This document shows, one piece after another, positions 1-8,759 of a stretch of 64,000 bases of DNA (the stretch's first letter is position 1; each line of letters begins with the position of its first letter). Origin of the DNA: Dickeya undicola (lineage in GTDB: Bacteria; Pseudomonadota; Gammaproteobacteria; Enterobacterales; Enterobacteriaceae); NCBI RefSeq assembly GCF_000784735.1, contig NZ_JSYG01000010.1, positions 40,973-104,972 on the forward strand, written 5' to 3'. A program made the translations under genes and the position numbers. The notes beneath the pieces were generated by a model. It saw only the letters and a list, made by a program, of their open reading frames with translations. It was not told where the DNA came from and searched no databases.

Positions 1-74
1 TCAACAGATTTATTATTTCATGTTTGAAATTATTTATTATAAATTAATTAATTTTGTTCATTAATGGATGAGAT

Positions 75-131
75 GCACCATCATGCACTACATTTTCATT
101 TTAATTGAAAACGTAACGTGCATGATGGTGC
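75..131. repeat. Long inverted repeat downstream of ABC operon
   Basis: A perfect 14-bp inverted repeat (GCACCATCATGCAC at 75-88, complement at 118-131) encloses an inner TTTTCA/TGAAAA pair, so the whole element can fold into one long hairpin. It lies just past the stop codon of the minus-strand ABC operon. It could be a transcript-end structure or a protein-binding dyad; no long T-run follows the main stem, so a classical terminator is not certain. Confidence 0.6.
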
Positions 132-143
132 GCTGAAATAACG

Positions 144-1844
144 TCAGGCGTAAATATCGTTATTTTGTCGGTTAATCGCTACCGGGGCGACAGTGGAAAG
201 TAATTGCCGGGTGTAGGGGTGTTGCGGTTGATTAAAAATCTGCTCCACGGTGCCGCGTTCCACCACGTCGCCGTCTTTCATCACCGCAATCCGGTGACTC
301 ATGTGTTGCACCACCCCCAGATCGTGGGAGATAAACACCATCGACAGTTGCAAACGTTGCTGCAACGCTACCAGCAGGTCCAGCACCTGCGCCTGGGTGG
401 TGACATCCAGCGCCGATACTGGTTCGTCGCAAATCAGCACTTCCGGCTCCGCCGCCAGCGCCTGCGCGATGGAGATGCGCTGGCGCTGCCCGCCGGATAA
501 CGACTGTGGCCGTCTGGAAAGCAGCGTTGGCGACAGCCCCACCAGTTCCAGCAACGCAAGAATACGCTGTTGGCGGACTTGTGGGCTGAGATCGCGGCGT
601 AGGCGCAACGGTTGCTGTAGGATCTGCTCAATGGTGAACTGCGGATCGAACGAACTGAGCGGATCCTGCGTGATGGTTTGAATACGGGCGCGTAACGGGC
701 GGCGCTCTCGCTCAGCCAGCGCGCTCCACGGTTGGCCGGACAGGCGTACTTCACCGCTGTCCGGTTGCTGCAATGCCAGAATCACTTTCCCCAGCGTGGT
801 CTTGCCGGAGCCGGATTCGCCGACAATGCCCAGCGTTTCCCCTCGCTCTACCGTCAGCGAAATGTTGTTCACCGCCGTCATTCGGCTGCCATCCGGGCGT
901 TTGAACGAGACGGATACGCCGTCTACCTGCAACGCTAGCCCGCTCTTTTCACCTGACTCGCCGACGGAAGAGAGCAGGGTTGATGCCTGTGGGCTAAGCG
1001 GGTTTTCTCCCGCCAGCCAGTTGCCGCGAGTGGCGGCGGTCGGGATAGCGGCCAGCAGCCTGCGGGTGTAAGGATGTTGAGGCGCGGACAGCACCTGCCG
1101 CGCCGGGCCGCGCTCCACCAGCGTGCCTTTCTGCATCACCATCACCTGATCGGCGACCTGCGACACCACCGCCAGATCGTGGGTGATCAGCAGCACGCCG
1201 TACCCGGCCTGCGCCAGCGCGGTGAACAGTTTTAGCACCTGCTGCTGGACGGTGGCATCCAGCGCGGTGGTGGGTTCGTCGGCGATCAATAGTTTTGGCC
1301 CGGCCGCCAGCGCCGAGGCAATCAGCGCCCGCTGGCGCAGCCCGCCGGACAGCTCATGCGGGTACTGCGCCGCGCGGTTGGCCGGGTCGGGAATTCCGAC
1401 CTGGGCCAGTAACTCGGCGACGCGTGCTGCCACATCGTTACGCGACGCCAGTTTATGGGTCAGCAGCGGTTCCGCTACCTCCTGCCCGATGCGCCGCAGC
1501 GGGTCGAGCGACACCAGCGCGTCTTGCAATATGAAACCGATCTCCCGGCCGCGCACCTGTTGCCACTGCCGATCGCTGAGTGTTTGCAGGTCACACCGGC
1601 TGCCGTCATGGCGCACCAGTTCGATGGCGTTGGCCTGAATCTGCGCCCGTTCACCCGCCAGCCCGACCAGTGTTCGAGCGGTGACCGATTTGCCAGAGCC
1701 GGATTCGCCCACCAGCGCCAGAATTTCCCCCGGATTGACCTGAAACGACAGGTCGCGCACCGATTCCACCGGCCCGTGCTGGCTGGGGAAGGTCACGTTT
1801 AATCCGTCAACGCGCAGCAACGGCTGCAAAGCAGACTGACTCAT
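144..1844 (-). CDS. Peptide-type ABC transporter, fused double ATPase
   Basis: This is the cytoplasmic ATPase of an oligopeptide/dipeptide/nickel-type importer in which the two nucleotide-binding subunits (DppD- and DppF-like) are one 566-residue chain, as in GsiA/YejF. The first half has Walker A GESGSGKS at 46-53, signature LSGGLRQR at 165-172 and Walker B LLIADEP at 185-191. The second half has Walker A GESGSGKTT near 343, signature LSGGQRQR near 449 and Walker B VLICDEP near 469. Both halves look intact, so two active sites are expected. It is the last gene of a four-gene minus-strand operon and overlaps the upstream permease by 4 nt. Substrate cannot be read from the sequence; peptides are the usual cargo of the family. 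Confidence 0.93.
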   Translation of the reverse strand: MSQSALQPLLRVDGLNVTFPSQHGPVESVRDLSFQVNPGEILALVGESGSGKSVTARTLVGLAGERAQIQANAIELVRHDGSRCDLQTLSDRQWQQVRGREIGFILQDALVSLDPLRRIGQEVAEPLLTHKLASRNDVAARVAELLAQVGIPDPANRAAQYPHELSGGLRQRALIASALAAGPKLLIADEPTTALDATVQQQVLKLFTALAQAGYGVLLITHDLAVVSQVADQVMVMQKGTLVERGPARQVLSAPQHPYTRRLLAAIPTAATRGNWLAGENPLSPQASTLLSSVGESGEKSGLALQVDGVSVSFKRPDGSRMTAVNNISLTVERGETLGIVGESGSGKTTLGKVILALQQPDSGEVRLSGQPWSALAERERRPLRARIQTITQDPLSSFDPQFTIEQILQQPLRLRRDLSPQVRQQRILALLELVGLSPTLLSRRPQSLSGGQRQRISIAQALAAEPEVLICDEPVSALDVTTQAQVLDLLVALQQRLQLSMVFISHDLGVVQHMSHRIAVMKDGDVVERGTVEQIFNQPQHPYTRQLLSTVAPVAINRQNNDIYA

Positions 1845-2722
1845 GCTGCCCCCTTAGCCAAAATGGCCTGCAAACGCCGCCCCAACAGGGTGATAACGAT
1901 CACCGACAGCGCGACGACGCTGGCGGGAAACAGGCTAACCCAGGGGGCGATATCCAAAAAGTTGCGGCCGTCGGCCAACAACGCGCCCCATTCCGCCGTG
2001 GGTGGCACCACGCCAAGCCCGAGGAAGCTCAGCGCAGAGGCGGACAGCACCGCGTTACCGACGCCGATGGTCGCCAGAATCAGCAACGGCCGTAATGTGT
2101 TGGGAATGATATGACGCACCACGATATACAGCGGATGCTCGCCCAGCGCGACAGCGTGTTCCACGTAACCGGACAGTTTCACCTGCAACACCTGCGAACG
2201 CACCAGCCGCGCATAGCTGGCGACACCGGCCAGCCCTACCGCCAGCAGCGTGTTTTCCGGGCCGCGTCCCAGCACCGCGATGACCAGCAGCGCCAGCAGC
2301 ATTTCCGGAAACGCCAGCATGATATCCAACAGCCGCACCAGTACACGACGTATCGGCAAGGGGGCCAGCGCCGACAAGGTGCCCAGCAGCACGCCGCCGA
2401 GGCAGGCGATTAACATCGCGCCGACGCCGATACTCAGCGACAACGACGTGCCATAGATGACGCGGGTGAACACGTCGCGCCCGAGCGGATCGGTGCCGAA
2501 CCAGTGGTCCGCACTGGGCGGCTGGAGCACCGCTTCGATATCCATCTCATCCGGCAGACGATGGGTGAACAGCGCGGGGAAAAACACCGCCAGCAACAAT
2601 AACAGTACGGCGGTGGCGGGAAGCAGGGTTGCGGGTGCCAGCCAGGGGCTGCGATAAGCCGTGCGATAAGGAGTATGCATCAGTGTCAGAGGCTCACGAC
2701 GGGGTAACGGTTCACTGCTCAT
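1841..2722 (-). CDS. Peptide-type ABC transporter permease (DppC-like)
   Basis: An inner-membrane permease of 293 residues. It has an N-terminal cytoplasmic segment, a first membrane helix near residues 30-50, the family motif HWFGTDPLGRDVFTRV near 72-87, then about five more hydrophobic helices and the EAA-type loop (EHAVALGEHPLY...HIIPN) that docks on the ATPase. The FGTDPLGRD motif is typical of the second (C-type) permease of DppBC/OppBC systems. It overlaps both neighbours, pointing to translational coupling in the SBP-permease-permease-ATPase operon. Confidence 0.92.
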   Translation of the reverse strand: MSSEPLPRREPLTLMHTPYRTAYRSPWLAPATLLPATAVLLLLLAVFFPALFTHRLPDEMDIEAVLQPPSADHWFGTDPLGRDVFTRVIYGTSLSLSIGVGAMLIACLGGVLLGTLSALAPLPIRRVLVRLLDIMLAFPEMLLALLVIAVLGRGPENTLLAVGLAGVASYARLVRSQVLQVKLSGYVEHAVALGEHPLYIVVRHIIPNTLRPLLILATIGVGNAVLSASALSFLGLGVVPPTAEWGALLADGRNFLDIAPWVSLFPASVVALSVIVITLLGRRLQAILAKGAA

Positions 2723-3674
2723 GGGCGCTGGCCTTTTTTCTCAAACGGGGGTCGATAATCAGATACAACGCATCCACCAGCAGGTTGATGACCACAAACA
2801 ACAGGGCGGAGAGCATCACTAACCCCAGCACCAGCGGCATGTCACGGCTTTCGATGGCGTGCAAGGTAATCTGGCCGATGCCTGCACGACCAAACACGGT
2901 TTCGGTCAGCACCGAACCGCTCAGCACGCCTGCCAGCAGGGTGCCGGTGAGGGTGGACGCCGCCAGCGCGCCGTGGCGCAGGCCGTGCCGAACGCGCAGC
3001 CAGGTTTCGCTGACGCCGCGGGTACGCACCGTCAGCGCGAACGGCTGCGACAGCGCCTCTTCCAGCCCGTCGCGCAGCACCTGGCTCAGCAGAGCCGCCA
3101 GCGGCAGGCTCAGGGTGACGACCGGCAGCACCAGCGAGATCAACCCGTCGTTGCCCATCACCGGGAACCATTGCAGGTGGAAGCTGAAAACGCTGAGCAA
3201 CACGATGCCGACCCAGTAGACCGGCGTGCTGAGCAGCGTCAGTTCCAGCCAGGACATCAGCGCCCGTAGCCGGGCATGGCGTCCGGCGGTCAGCAAGGCG
3301 TTGAGGATCGACAGCAGCAACGCCAGCACCAGCGCGCTGAGCGCCAGCTGGACGGTTTCCCGCATGGCGTCGCCAATCAACGCCACCACCGGCTGCCGGT
3401 ACTGATAACTGATGCCGAAATCGCCTTGTAGCGCCTGTCCGCAGTAGCGCAGGTATTGCATCCACAGCGGCTGATCGAGCCCGAATTGCTTGATCAGCGC
3501 TGCCCGGAACGCCTCATCCACCACGTTATCGCCGCCGCTCAGGATCGCCACCGGATCGCCGGGGATCAGTTTGACGGCAATAAACGTCAGCGTGGCTGCG
3601 CCCCAGAGCACAGCCACGATGGTGAACAGTCGTTGTAAGGCCGTGACGGCCAGGTTACGGTTTAATCCAGACAT
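2712..3674 (-). CDS. Peptide-type ABC transporter permease (DppB-like)
   Basis: A 320-residue inner-membrane permease of the B type. It opens with a hydrophobic helix followed by TFIAVKLIPGDP, characteristic of DppB/OppB/NikB proteins, and has several further membrane helices and an EAA-like loop in the C-terminal half. The open frame extends further upstream, but that part is antisense-like to the end of the binding-protein gene. I chose the ATG at 3674 (an adjacent ATG lies at 3677), where the MSGLNRN start matches the family. This gives a 20-nt overlap with the binding-protein gene and no clear separate ribosome site, consistent with coupling. Confidence 0.9.
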   Translation of the reverse strand: MSGLNRNLAVTALQRLFTIVAVLWGAATLTFIAVKLIPGDPVAILSGGDNVVDEAFRAALIKQFGLDQPLWMQYLRYCGQALQGDFGISYQYRQPVVALIGDAMRETVQLALSALVLALLLSILNALLTAGRHARLRALMSWLELTLLSTPVYWVGIVLLSVFSFHLQWFPVMGNDGLISLVLPVVTLSLPLAALLSQVLRDGLEEALSQPFALTVRTRGVSETWLRVRHGLRHGALAASTLTGTLLAGVLSGSVLTETVFGRAGIGQITLHAIESRDMPLVLGLVMLSALLFVVINLLVDALYLIIDPRLRKKASAHEQ

Positions 3675-5295
3675 CATAGAAGTTCGGTTTAGCGTTGGTG
3701 GCCCAGCTAATGCCCTGTACTTTCTTCGACAGGCCCAGTTGGTAGGCCGGGACGAACAGCGGCACGGCATAAGCCTGGTCGAGCAGTTCATGCTGGATCT
3801 GGCTGTAGAGCTGCTGACGTTCGGCGTCGCTGGCACCGATGGCTTTTCTCAGCTTGTCATCCAGCGAGTGGGTGCGGCTGAAGTTGTTGCCGTTGGGCGG
3901 AATATAGTTGGAATCAAACACGGTGCGCAGGATATCCGGCTCGGCACGCACAAAGTAGTTGGACGCGATGTCGTAGTCGTTATCGTTGGTACGGCTGATG
4001 AAGCCCCCGCTGTCCACCGGATTAAGTTGGACATCGATACCGGCCTGTTTCACCTGGAATTGCACCGCCTGGAACAGGGTGATTTCCGCTGCTTCCGACG
4101 AACCGGTGCTGTAGACGAAATGTACGGTCAGGCGTTTGCCGTCTTTGGTGCGGTAGCCTTCGCCGTCTTTGGTTTTCCAGCCTGCCTCATCCAGCAACTG
4201 GTTGGCTTTCTTCAGATCAAAGCCGCCCAGTGATGCGGCTGACTTGTCGTAATACAGCGTGGAAGGGCCAAGAATATTATCCGCGGCTTTCAGGGTGCCG
4301 AAGAACGCCACTTTCGTCGCTGACGCGGCATCCACCGCGTGCAGGAAGGCGCGGCGCACATTGACGTCCTGGAACGGGCCTTTGGAGGTGTTCAGGTACA
4401 GCACGCGGTTAACACCAGGGTTCTCACGGGCGATCAGTTCCAGACGACTGTCTCTTTTCAGCGCGGCGGCGTTGGCGGGTGGCACGGCGTCGATCGCCTG
4501 TACCTGACCGCTGCTCAACGCGCCAAGGCGCACTGAGGATTCCGGCAGGTATTTGAATTCGATTTTATCCAGATAGGCCGGACCGGTGTGGGCGGCATAG
4601 CCCGGTCCCCAGTGATAATCCGGGCGTTTTTTCAGGCGGCTGCCGCTGCCTTTCACGAAGGATTCCAGAATGAACGGACCGGAGCCGACGATGGTGTTGC
4701 TGGTGTTCGGGGTGTTTTTCAGGTACGTCGGCGACTGAATGCCCAAATACGGCAGGCTCAGCCCCTGCAGCAACGCGGCGAACGGGCTCTTATAGCTGAT
4801 CACCAGCGTGTAGTCGTCCGGCGTGGTAATGCTGTCGATGGGGCCCAGCAGGGATTTGGCGTAGCTGGAGGTGGTTTTCGGGTCGAGAATACGGTCCAGA
4901 TTGTATTTCACGGCGGCGGCGTCCAGTTTGGTGCCGTCGCTGAACGTCACGTCTTTACGCAAGTGGAAAGTATAACGGGTGTTGTTGTCGCTGATTTCCC
5001 AGCGTTCGGCCAGCCAGGGGGTAAACCGGTTATCTTCCGCCTGACCTACCAGCGAATCTACCACGTTGCGAGCCACCAGCGCGGCTACGGAATACGCGGT
5101 GATGGAGGGATCGATGACCGGGGTATCGCTACCCAGACCGATATTCAGCGTGCCACCTTGCACGGGTGTGATGGCGGCATCCGCCGAGTGGGCGAAAGGC
5201 GATGCCCCCACCGCCAGAGACAGCAACCCTGCGGTGAGTAAGGAAATCCGTGATGCTTTGCTTGCCGAAGCTCTTGCTGGAGAGTGTGTCGCCAT
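3655..5295 (-). CDS. Peptide-type ABC transporter substrate-binding protein
   Basis: A periplasmic solute-binding protein of the SBP_bac_5 (DppA/OppA) family, 546 residues from the chosen start. The N-terminus has a basic start, a hydrophobic core (SLLTAGLLSLAVGASPF) and an Ala-rich cleavage region ending near HSADA, so it is exported. No lipobox Cys is seen. The mature part carries family features such as RYTFHLRKDVTFSDG. The ATG at 5295 is preferred over an in-frame ATG at 5319 because a GAGGA Shine-Dalgarno sits about 8 nt upstream. It is the first gene of the operon; its promoter should lie in the AT-rich stretch 5300-5460. Cargo is unknown. Confidence 0.92.
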   Translation of the reverse strand: MATHSPARASASKASRISLLTAGLLSLAVGASPFAHSADAAITPVQGGTLNIGLGSDTPVIDPSITAYSVAALVARNVVDSLVGQAEDNRFTPWLAERWEISDNNTRYTFHLRKDVTFSDGTKLDAAAVKYNLDRILDPKTTSSYAKSLLGPIDSITTPDDYTLVISYKSPFAALLQGLSLPYLGIQSPTYLKNTPNTSNTIVGSGPFILESFVKGSGSRLKKRPDYHWGPGYAAHTGPAYLDKIEFKYLPESSVRLGALSSGQVQAIDAVPPANAAALKRDSRLELIARENPGVNRVLYLNTSKGPFQDVNVRRAFLHAVDAASATKVAFFGTLKAADNILGPSTLYYDKSAASLGGFDLKKANQLLDEAGWKTKDGEGYRTKDGKRLTVHFVYSTGSSEAAEITLFQAVQFQVKQAGIDVQLNPVDSGGFISRTNDNDYDIASNYFVRAEPDILRTVFDSNYIPPNGNNFSRTHSLDDKLRKAIGASDAERQQLYSQIQHELLDQAYAVPLFVPAYQLGLSKKVQGISWATNAKPNFYDVWIKP

Positions 5296-5461
5296 TCCCT
5301 GAATCCTCAAAATTAGCATAGTAATAAGGAGTGTAGTCTTGATGACCTACTCTAGGGGGTTGCCATAGACGTGTAAAAGTATAAAAAATTATTTTTAATT
5401 CCTGAAATGATATAAAAGAACGCTATTTTTATAAGACTTTTTTGATAAGGCATCAGAATAA

Positions 5462-5485
5462 AGGCCATCCATGAAAAGATGGCCT
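5462..5485 (-). terminator. Rho-independent terminator after the YagU-type gene
   Basis: An 8-bp stem (AGGCCATC/GATGGCCT) with an 8-nt loop lies 15 nt past the stop codon of the minus-strand YagU-type gene. On that strand it is followed by TTTATT. It separates that gene from the ABC operon further along the same strand. Confidence 0.7.
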
Positions 5486-5500
5486 GATAAGGCAGGAAAC

Positions 5501-6043
5501 TCAGTGCACGTGCTGTGTTGTCAGCGTGTTGTCTTCTGACTGGTGGGTGATGCGGTTGCGCAGATCGCGCCGTGCCAGTTCGGCAACCCAGAAGCAGAAC
5601 ATGTGGCCGAAGATTTCTGAGAAGTGCTCAGCGAATGGCTGGTCCCACGGCGCAGGTACAGTACCGAACAGCGGCAGCAGTACGACATGGAAAACGGCCC
5701 ACAGTACTAAACCGTAAAACGCCCCTTGCCAAAGCTTGATGCGTGGCCAGAATTCCGCTGCTACGCAGTAAAGCACAGTAAAGGTAATCGAGAAGCCGAA
5801 ATGCATGATGAAGCTCATGATCGGCCGCGGATTGCCGTTGAACAGATAGGTCAGATGCGAGAGATCAAACGACATGCCAAGCTGTTGCAATAATTGCTGA
5901 GGCGGGTTGGTCAGATCCCTTTCCGGGGTACGTGGCGGAAAAGGAATTTCCCAGCCGAATTTGGCGATCGCGCAAATGATGCCGGCAATAATGCCAATCA
6001 TCACCGCCAATATGATTTTTTCCTTAACGGTACGAGCTTGCAT
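5501..6043 (-). CDS. yagU: YagU-type inner-membrane protein (DUF1440)
   Basis: A 180-residue protein with about four hydrophobic segments: near residues 9-26 (IILAVMIGIIAGIICAI), 78-100 (MSFIMHFGFSITFTVLYCVA), 107-127 (GAFYGLVLWAVFHVVLLPLF) and 145-157. It resembles E. coli YagU, an inner-membrane protein linked to acid resistance in that species. The frame is open another 42 codons upstream, but the ATG at 6043 has an AAGGAG Shine-Dalgarno at the right distance and begins a YagU-like N-terminus. It appears monocistronic, ending at a hairpin terminator. Function here is inferred from the family only. Confidence 0.8.
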   Translation of the reverse strand: MQARTVKEKIILAVMIGIIAGIICAIAKFGWEIPFPPRTPERDLTNPPQQLLQQLGMSFDLSHLTYLFNGNPRPIMSFIMHFGFSITFTVLYCVAAEFWPRIKLWQGAFYGLVLWAVFHVVLLPLFGTVPAPWDQPFAEHFSEIFGHMFCFWVAELARRDLRNRITHQSEDNTLTTQHVH

Positions 6044-6452
6044 GGTATTTCTCCTTGGGGACAAAAAATAAAAAAAGAAAAGACGAACAGTGAATAATTC
6101 ACTCTCCTTTAAATAGTTACGATCGTCTTTGCTGATAGCATACGCCTTTAAATCACGATGTTCGAGCATTCGTTATCAAGGCTATCTATCTGATGTGTTA
6201 ATTATTTTTTCCAGCCATAATAGATGTTCTTTTAATGTGCAAAATATTAAAGGCTGTGGCTTCTTGTGATAAAAATGTATTGTGATTTATCTGAGGAATG
6301 GATAATTCCGTCAGTAAATATTAATACGTTATCGAATGTGGCGAAAATAATTGGTGGTGCTTATTTTACTGTTATGATGAAATCTGAATGTTGCGTAACG
6401 GCCTGGACATTATTCAGACGAAAATAACATGTGCGCCTGACAAGGATGATCG
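6044..6452. other. Divergent intergenic region
   Basis: An AT-rich gap of about 400 nt between the minus-strand yagU-type gene and the plus-strand lipoprotein gene, so it should hold both promoters. A plausible plus-strand pair is TTGGTG at 6351-6356 and TATGAT at 6373-6378 with a 16-nt spacer, but the -35 match is weak. No open frame with a good start and no RNA gene was recognised. Confidence 0.4.
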
Positions 6453-7487
6453 ATGAGAAAAGTGATGTGGCTGGCGATGTTGCTGGTCGTGCCGTTGCTG
6501 GTGTCCTGTATCCGTTTTTCCAATCCTGCCCCTTATAAAAAGATGCTGCGTGCTGAGTTCGGCGAACAGTTGCAGTACCTCGATATGACCCGGCTTTCGC
6601 CCTCGGAACCGTTTAAATCCTGGCAAGGCGTGTATGCGCTCTATTTGCTCGATCGCAGTGATAACCAGACCTTCATGGTTCGCTTTACCGAAACCGATTC
6701 TCCCGCACAGTTTCTGGCGCGGGTACAGGCGGATCGGGCAGAGAAGACCGCGTTCGTCAAACGGCAGCAAGCGTACCTTGAACGGTTGCTGAAACTGAAT
6801 CTGACGGGGGATTTTTTCTCGCTGGCGGGCGAAGATTTGCAGGATCGGGACGAGTGGCTGGTGGCGTATTTCGCCGATCTTTCACAGCTTGGTCAGGATC
6901 GGTTTTTTATGTCAGACGCCAGTCTGAAAGCGCTGGCTGCCGCGCTGGCGCAAAACCGCGATCCCAAACCGACGATCCGGATTTACGACGTCAGCCTGAA
7001 AGCCAGGTACGCTGATGTATTGAAAAAGCACTATCACGGTATTAATGAGCCGATCGGCGGTGAGCGTTATACCTACCGCGTCAGTCTGGCGGATGGCGGG
7101 GCGGTCGCTTATGGTATCGATAATATCGTTTCTCCCGCGCCCGGCATTGTCGAAGAAAAAAAGACCCCGCTCTATGATCGCTGCTATCAGGTTATTGCCC
7201 GGCAGATTAGTGAAAACTATTTTTATCGCACCTATGGCGTCTATATTTCACCGCTTGGTTTTTATCTGAATGATTCGGTTATCCGCGAACGCATTCAGGA
7301 AAAATTGGGGACCCGACCTTATTTTTCTTTTTCACTATTGGATCAACTGAACGGTCGGAACGTTGTGCGAGGTATTGTGGAATATACCGACTGGAAAAAC
7401 GGCGATGGCAAACAGCATGTGTTTGAATACACTTATTTCTTTGCTGACGAACAAGTGGTATTGCAGGATTTACGGGCCACGCTGTAA
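6453..7487 (+). CDS. Unknown lipoprotein
   Basis: A 344-residue protein that I do not recognise. The N-terminus is a clear lipoprotein signal: MRK, a hydrophobic core, and lipobox LVSC with Cys19 as the lipidation site. The residue after Cys is Ile, so no Asp retention signal for the inner membrane is seen and outer-membrane sorting is likely. The rest is soluble, with no further membrane helix, no repeats and no catalytic motif I can name; several YxYRV/FEYTYFF-type beta-strand stretches suggest a mixed alpha/beta fold. An AGGA sits upstream of the start. It stands alone between yagU and the convergent ubiI gene. Confidence 0.8.
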   Translation: MRKVMWLAMLLVVPLLVSCIRFSNPAPYKKMLRAEFGEQLQYLDMTRLSPSEPFKSWQGVYALYLLDRSDNQTFMVRFTETDSPAQFLARVQADRAEKTAFVKRQQAYLERLLKLNLTGDFFSLAGEDLQDRDEWLVAYFADLSQLGQDRFFMSDASLKALAAALAQNRDPKPTIRIYDVSLKARYADVLKKHYHGINEPIGGERYTYRVSLADGGAVAYGIDNIVSPAPGIVEEKKTPLYDRCYQVIARQISENYFYRTYGVYISPLGFYLNDSVIRERIQEKLGTRPYFSFSLLDQLNGRNVVRGIVEYTDWKNGDGKQHVFEYTYFFADEQVVLQDLRATL

Positions 7488-7525
7488 CGCACGCGGCCCG
7501 AAACGCTCAGAGAATGCGGCAACGT

Positions 7526-8737
7526 TTAGCCCGCATTTTTCAGCCAGTCCGGTAGATCGTTAAGCCCCATTGCCTGGCGTACCAGCGTTGGTTTGATGCC
7601 TGGCAGTGTGTCCGCCAGTTTCAGGCCGATGTCGCGCAGCAAGCCGCCGACCGGATGGGACGCAGCGAACAAGGTGCGAAAGCCTTGCATACTCGCCAGC
7701 ATCAGTGCGGCGCTGTGCTTGCGGCGTCGTTCGTAGCGCCGCAAATACAGGTGCTGGCCGATGTCTTTACCTTGAGTCTGCAACCGCTTGAGTTCGGCAA
7801 TCAGCTCCGCTACGTCCATAAAACCCAGGTTGACGCCTTGTCCGGCCAGCGGATGGATGGTGTGTGCGGCATCGCCAATCAGCACCAACCGATGGGCGGC
7901 AAAGCTGCGGGCATAACGGGCGGTAAGTGGGAACGTTTGACGGTCGCCCTCCAACTGGCACAGCCCCAGCCGCATATCGAAGGTCATCGCTAACTGCCTG
8001 GCGAACTCGTCGGCGGGCAGCTCGCGCATCTGTTGGGCACGTTCCGGTGGCAGCGACCAGACGATCGAGCTGAGATGCGGATCGCCAAGCGGCAGAAACG
8101 CCAGAATGCCGTCGCCGTGGAACACCTGGCTGGCGATGGCGTTGTGTGGCTGCTCGGTGCGGATAGTGGCGACCAGCGCGTGATGGCCGTAATCCCAGAA
8201 AGTTAGTGGAATGTCGGCGTGCTGGCGCAGCCAGGAGTGTGCGCCGTCTGCCCCGACGACCAGCCGGGCGGTGAGCATGTTGCCGTCTTCCAGCGTAATA
8301 AAGGCTTCGTTTTCGCCCCAGGCGACCTGCCGCAACGTGGCGGGTGCCAGCAGGGTGATATCCCTTGATTGGGCGGCCTGTTGCCACAGCGCCCACTGGA
8401 TGACGTCGTTTTCAATAATGTGGCCGAGCCGGGAGAAGCCGAACTCTTCACCGCAAAAACGGATATTGCCGAAGCTGTCTTTATCCCAGACATACATTTC
8501 GTTGTAAGGGCTAATCCGCTGCGCAGCAATACCCGGCCAGACGTTGAGCTTGCGCAGCAGCGCCTCGCTGGCGGCATTAATGGCGGAAACGCGCAGCGCG
8601 TGCGGGCCGTTTGTCAGCGGTTCGGTCGCGGTCTGTTTTTCCAACACGGCGACGCTCAGGCCGCTGCCTTGCAGACCGCAGGCCAGCGCCAGTCCAACCA
8701 TTCCCCCGCCTGCGATGACCACATCAAATGATTGCAT
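7526..8737 (-). CDS. ubiI: 2-octaprenylphenol hydroxylase (C5 step of ubiquinone)
   Basis: An FAD-dependent aromatic hydroxylase of the UbiH/VisC family that adds the C5 hydroxyl in ubiquinone synthesis. The 403-residue product starts MQSFDVVIAGGGMVG, a Rossmann GxGxxG dinucleotide site. It has the second FAD motif GDAAHTIHPLAGQGVNLGFMD near residues 300-320 and the conserved VVGADGAHSWLR motif near 175. The frame runs 21 codons further upstream into ubiH, but the ATG at 8737 gives the normal length. It follows ubiH by 22 nt in the order ygfB-pepP-ubiH-ubiI found in other Enterobacterales. Confidence 0.95.
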   Translation of the reverse strand: MQSFDVVIAGGGMVGLALACGLQGSGLSVAVLEKQTATEPLTNGPHALRVSAINAASEALLRKLNVWPGIAAQRISPYNEMYVWDKDSFGNIRFCGEEFGFSRLGHIIENDVIQWALWQQAAQSRDITLLAPATLRQVAWGENEAFITLEDGNMLTARLVVGADGAHSWLRQHADIPLTFWDYGHHALVATIRTEQPHNAIASQVFHGDGILAFLPLGDPHLSSIVWSLPPERAQQMRELPADEFARQLAMTFDMRLGLCQLEGDRQTFPLTARYARSFAAHRLVLIGDAAHTIHPLAGQGVNLGFMDVAELIAELKRLQTQGKDIGQHLYLRRYERRRKHSAALMLASMQGFRTLFAASHPVGGLLRDIGLKLADTLPGIKPTLVRQAMGLNDLPDWLKNAG

Positions 8738-8759
8738 AGAGCATGAATTCCTGTCTGTG

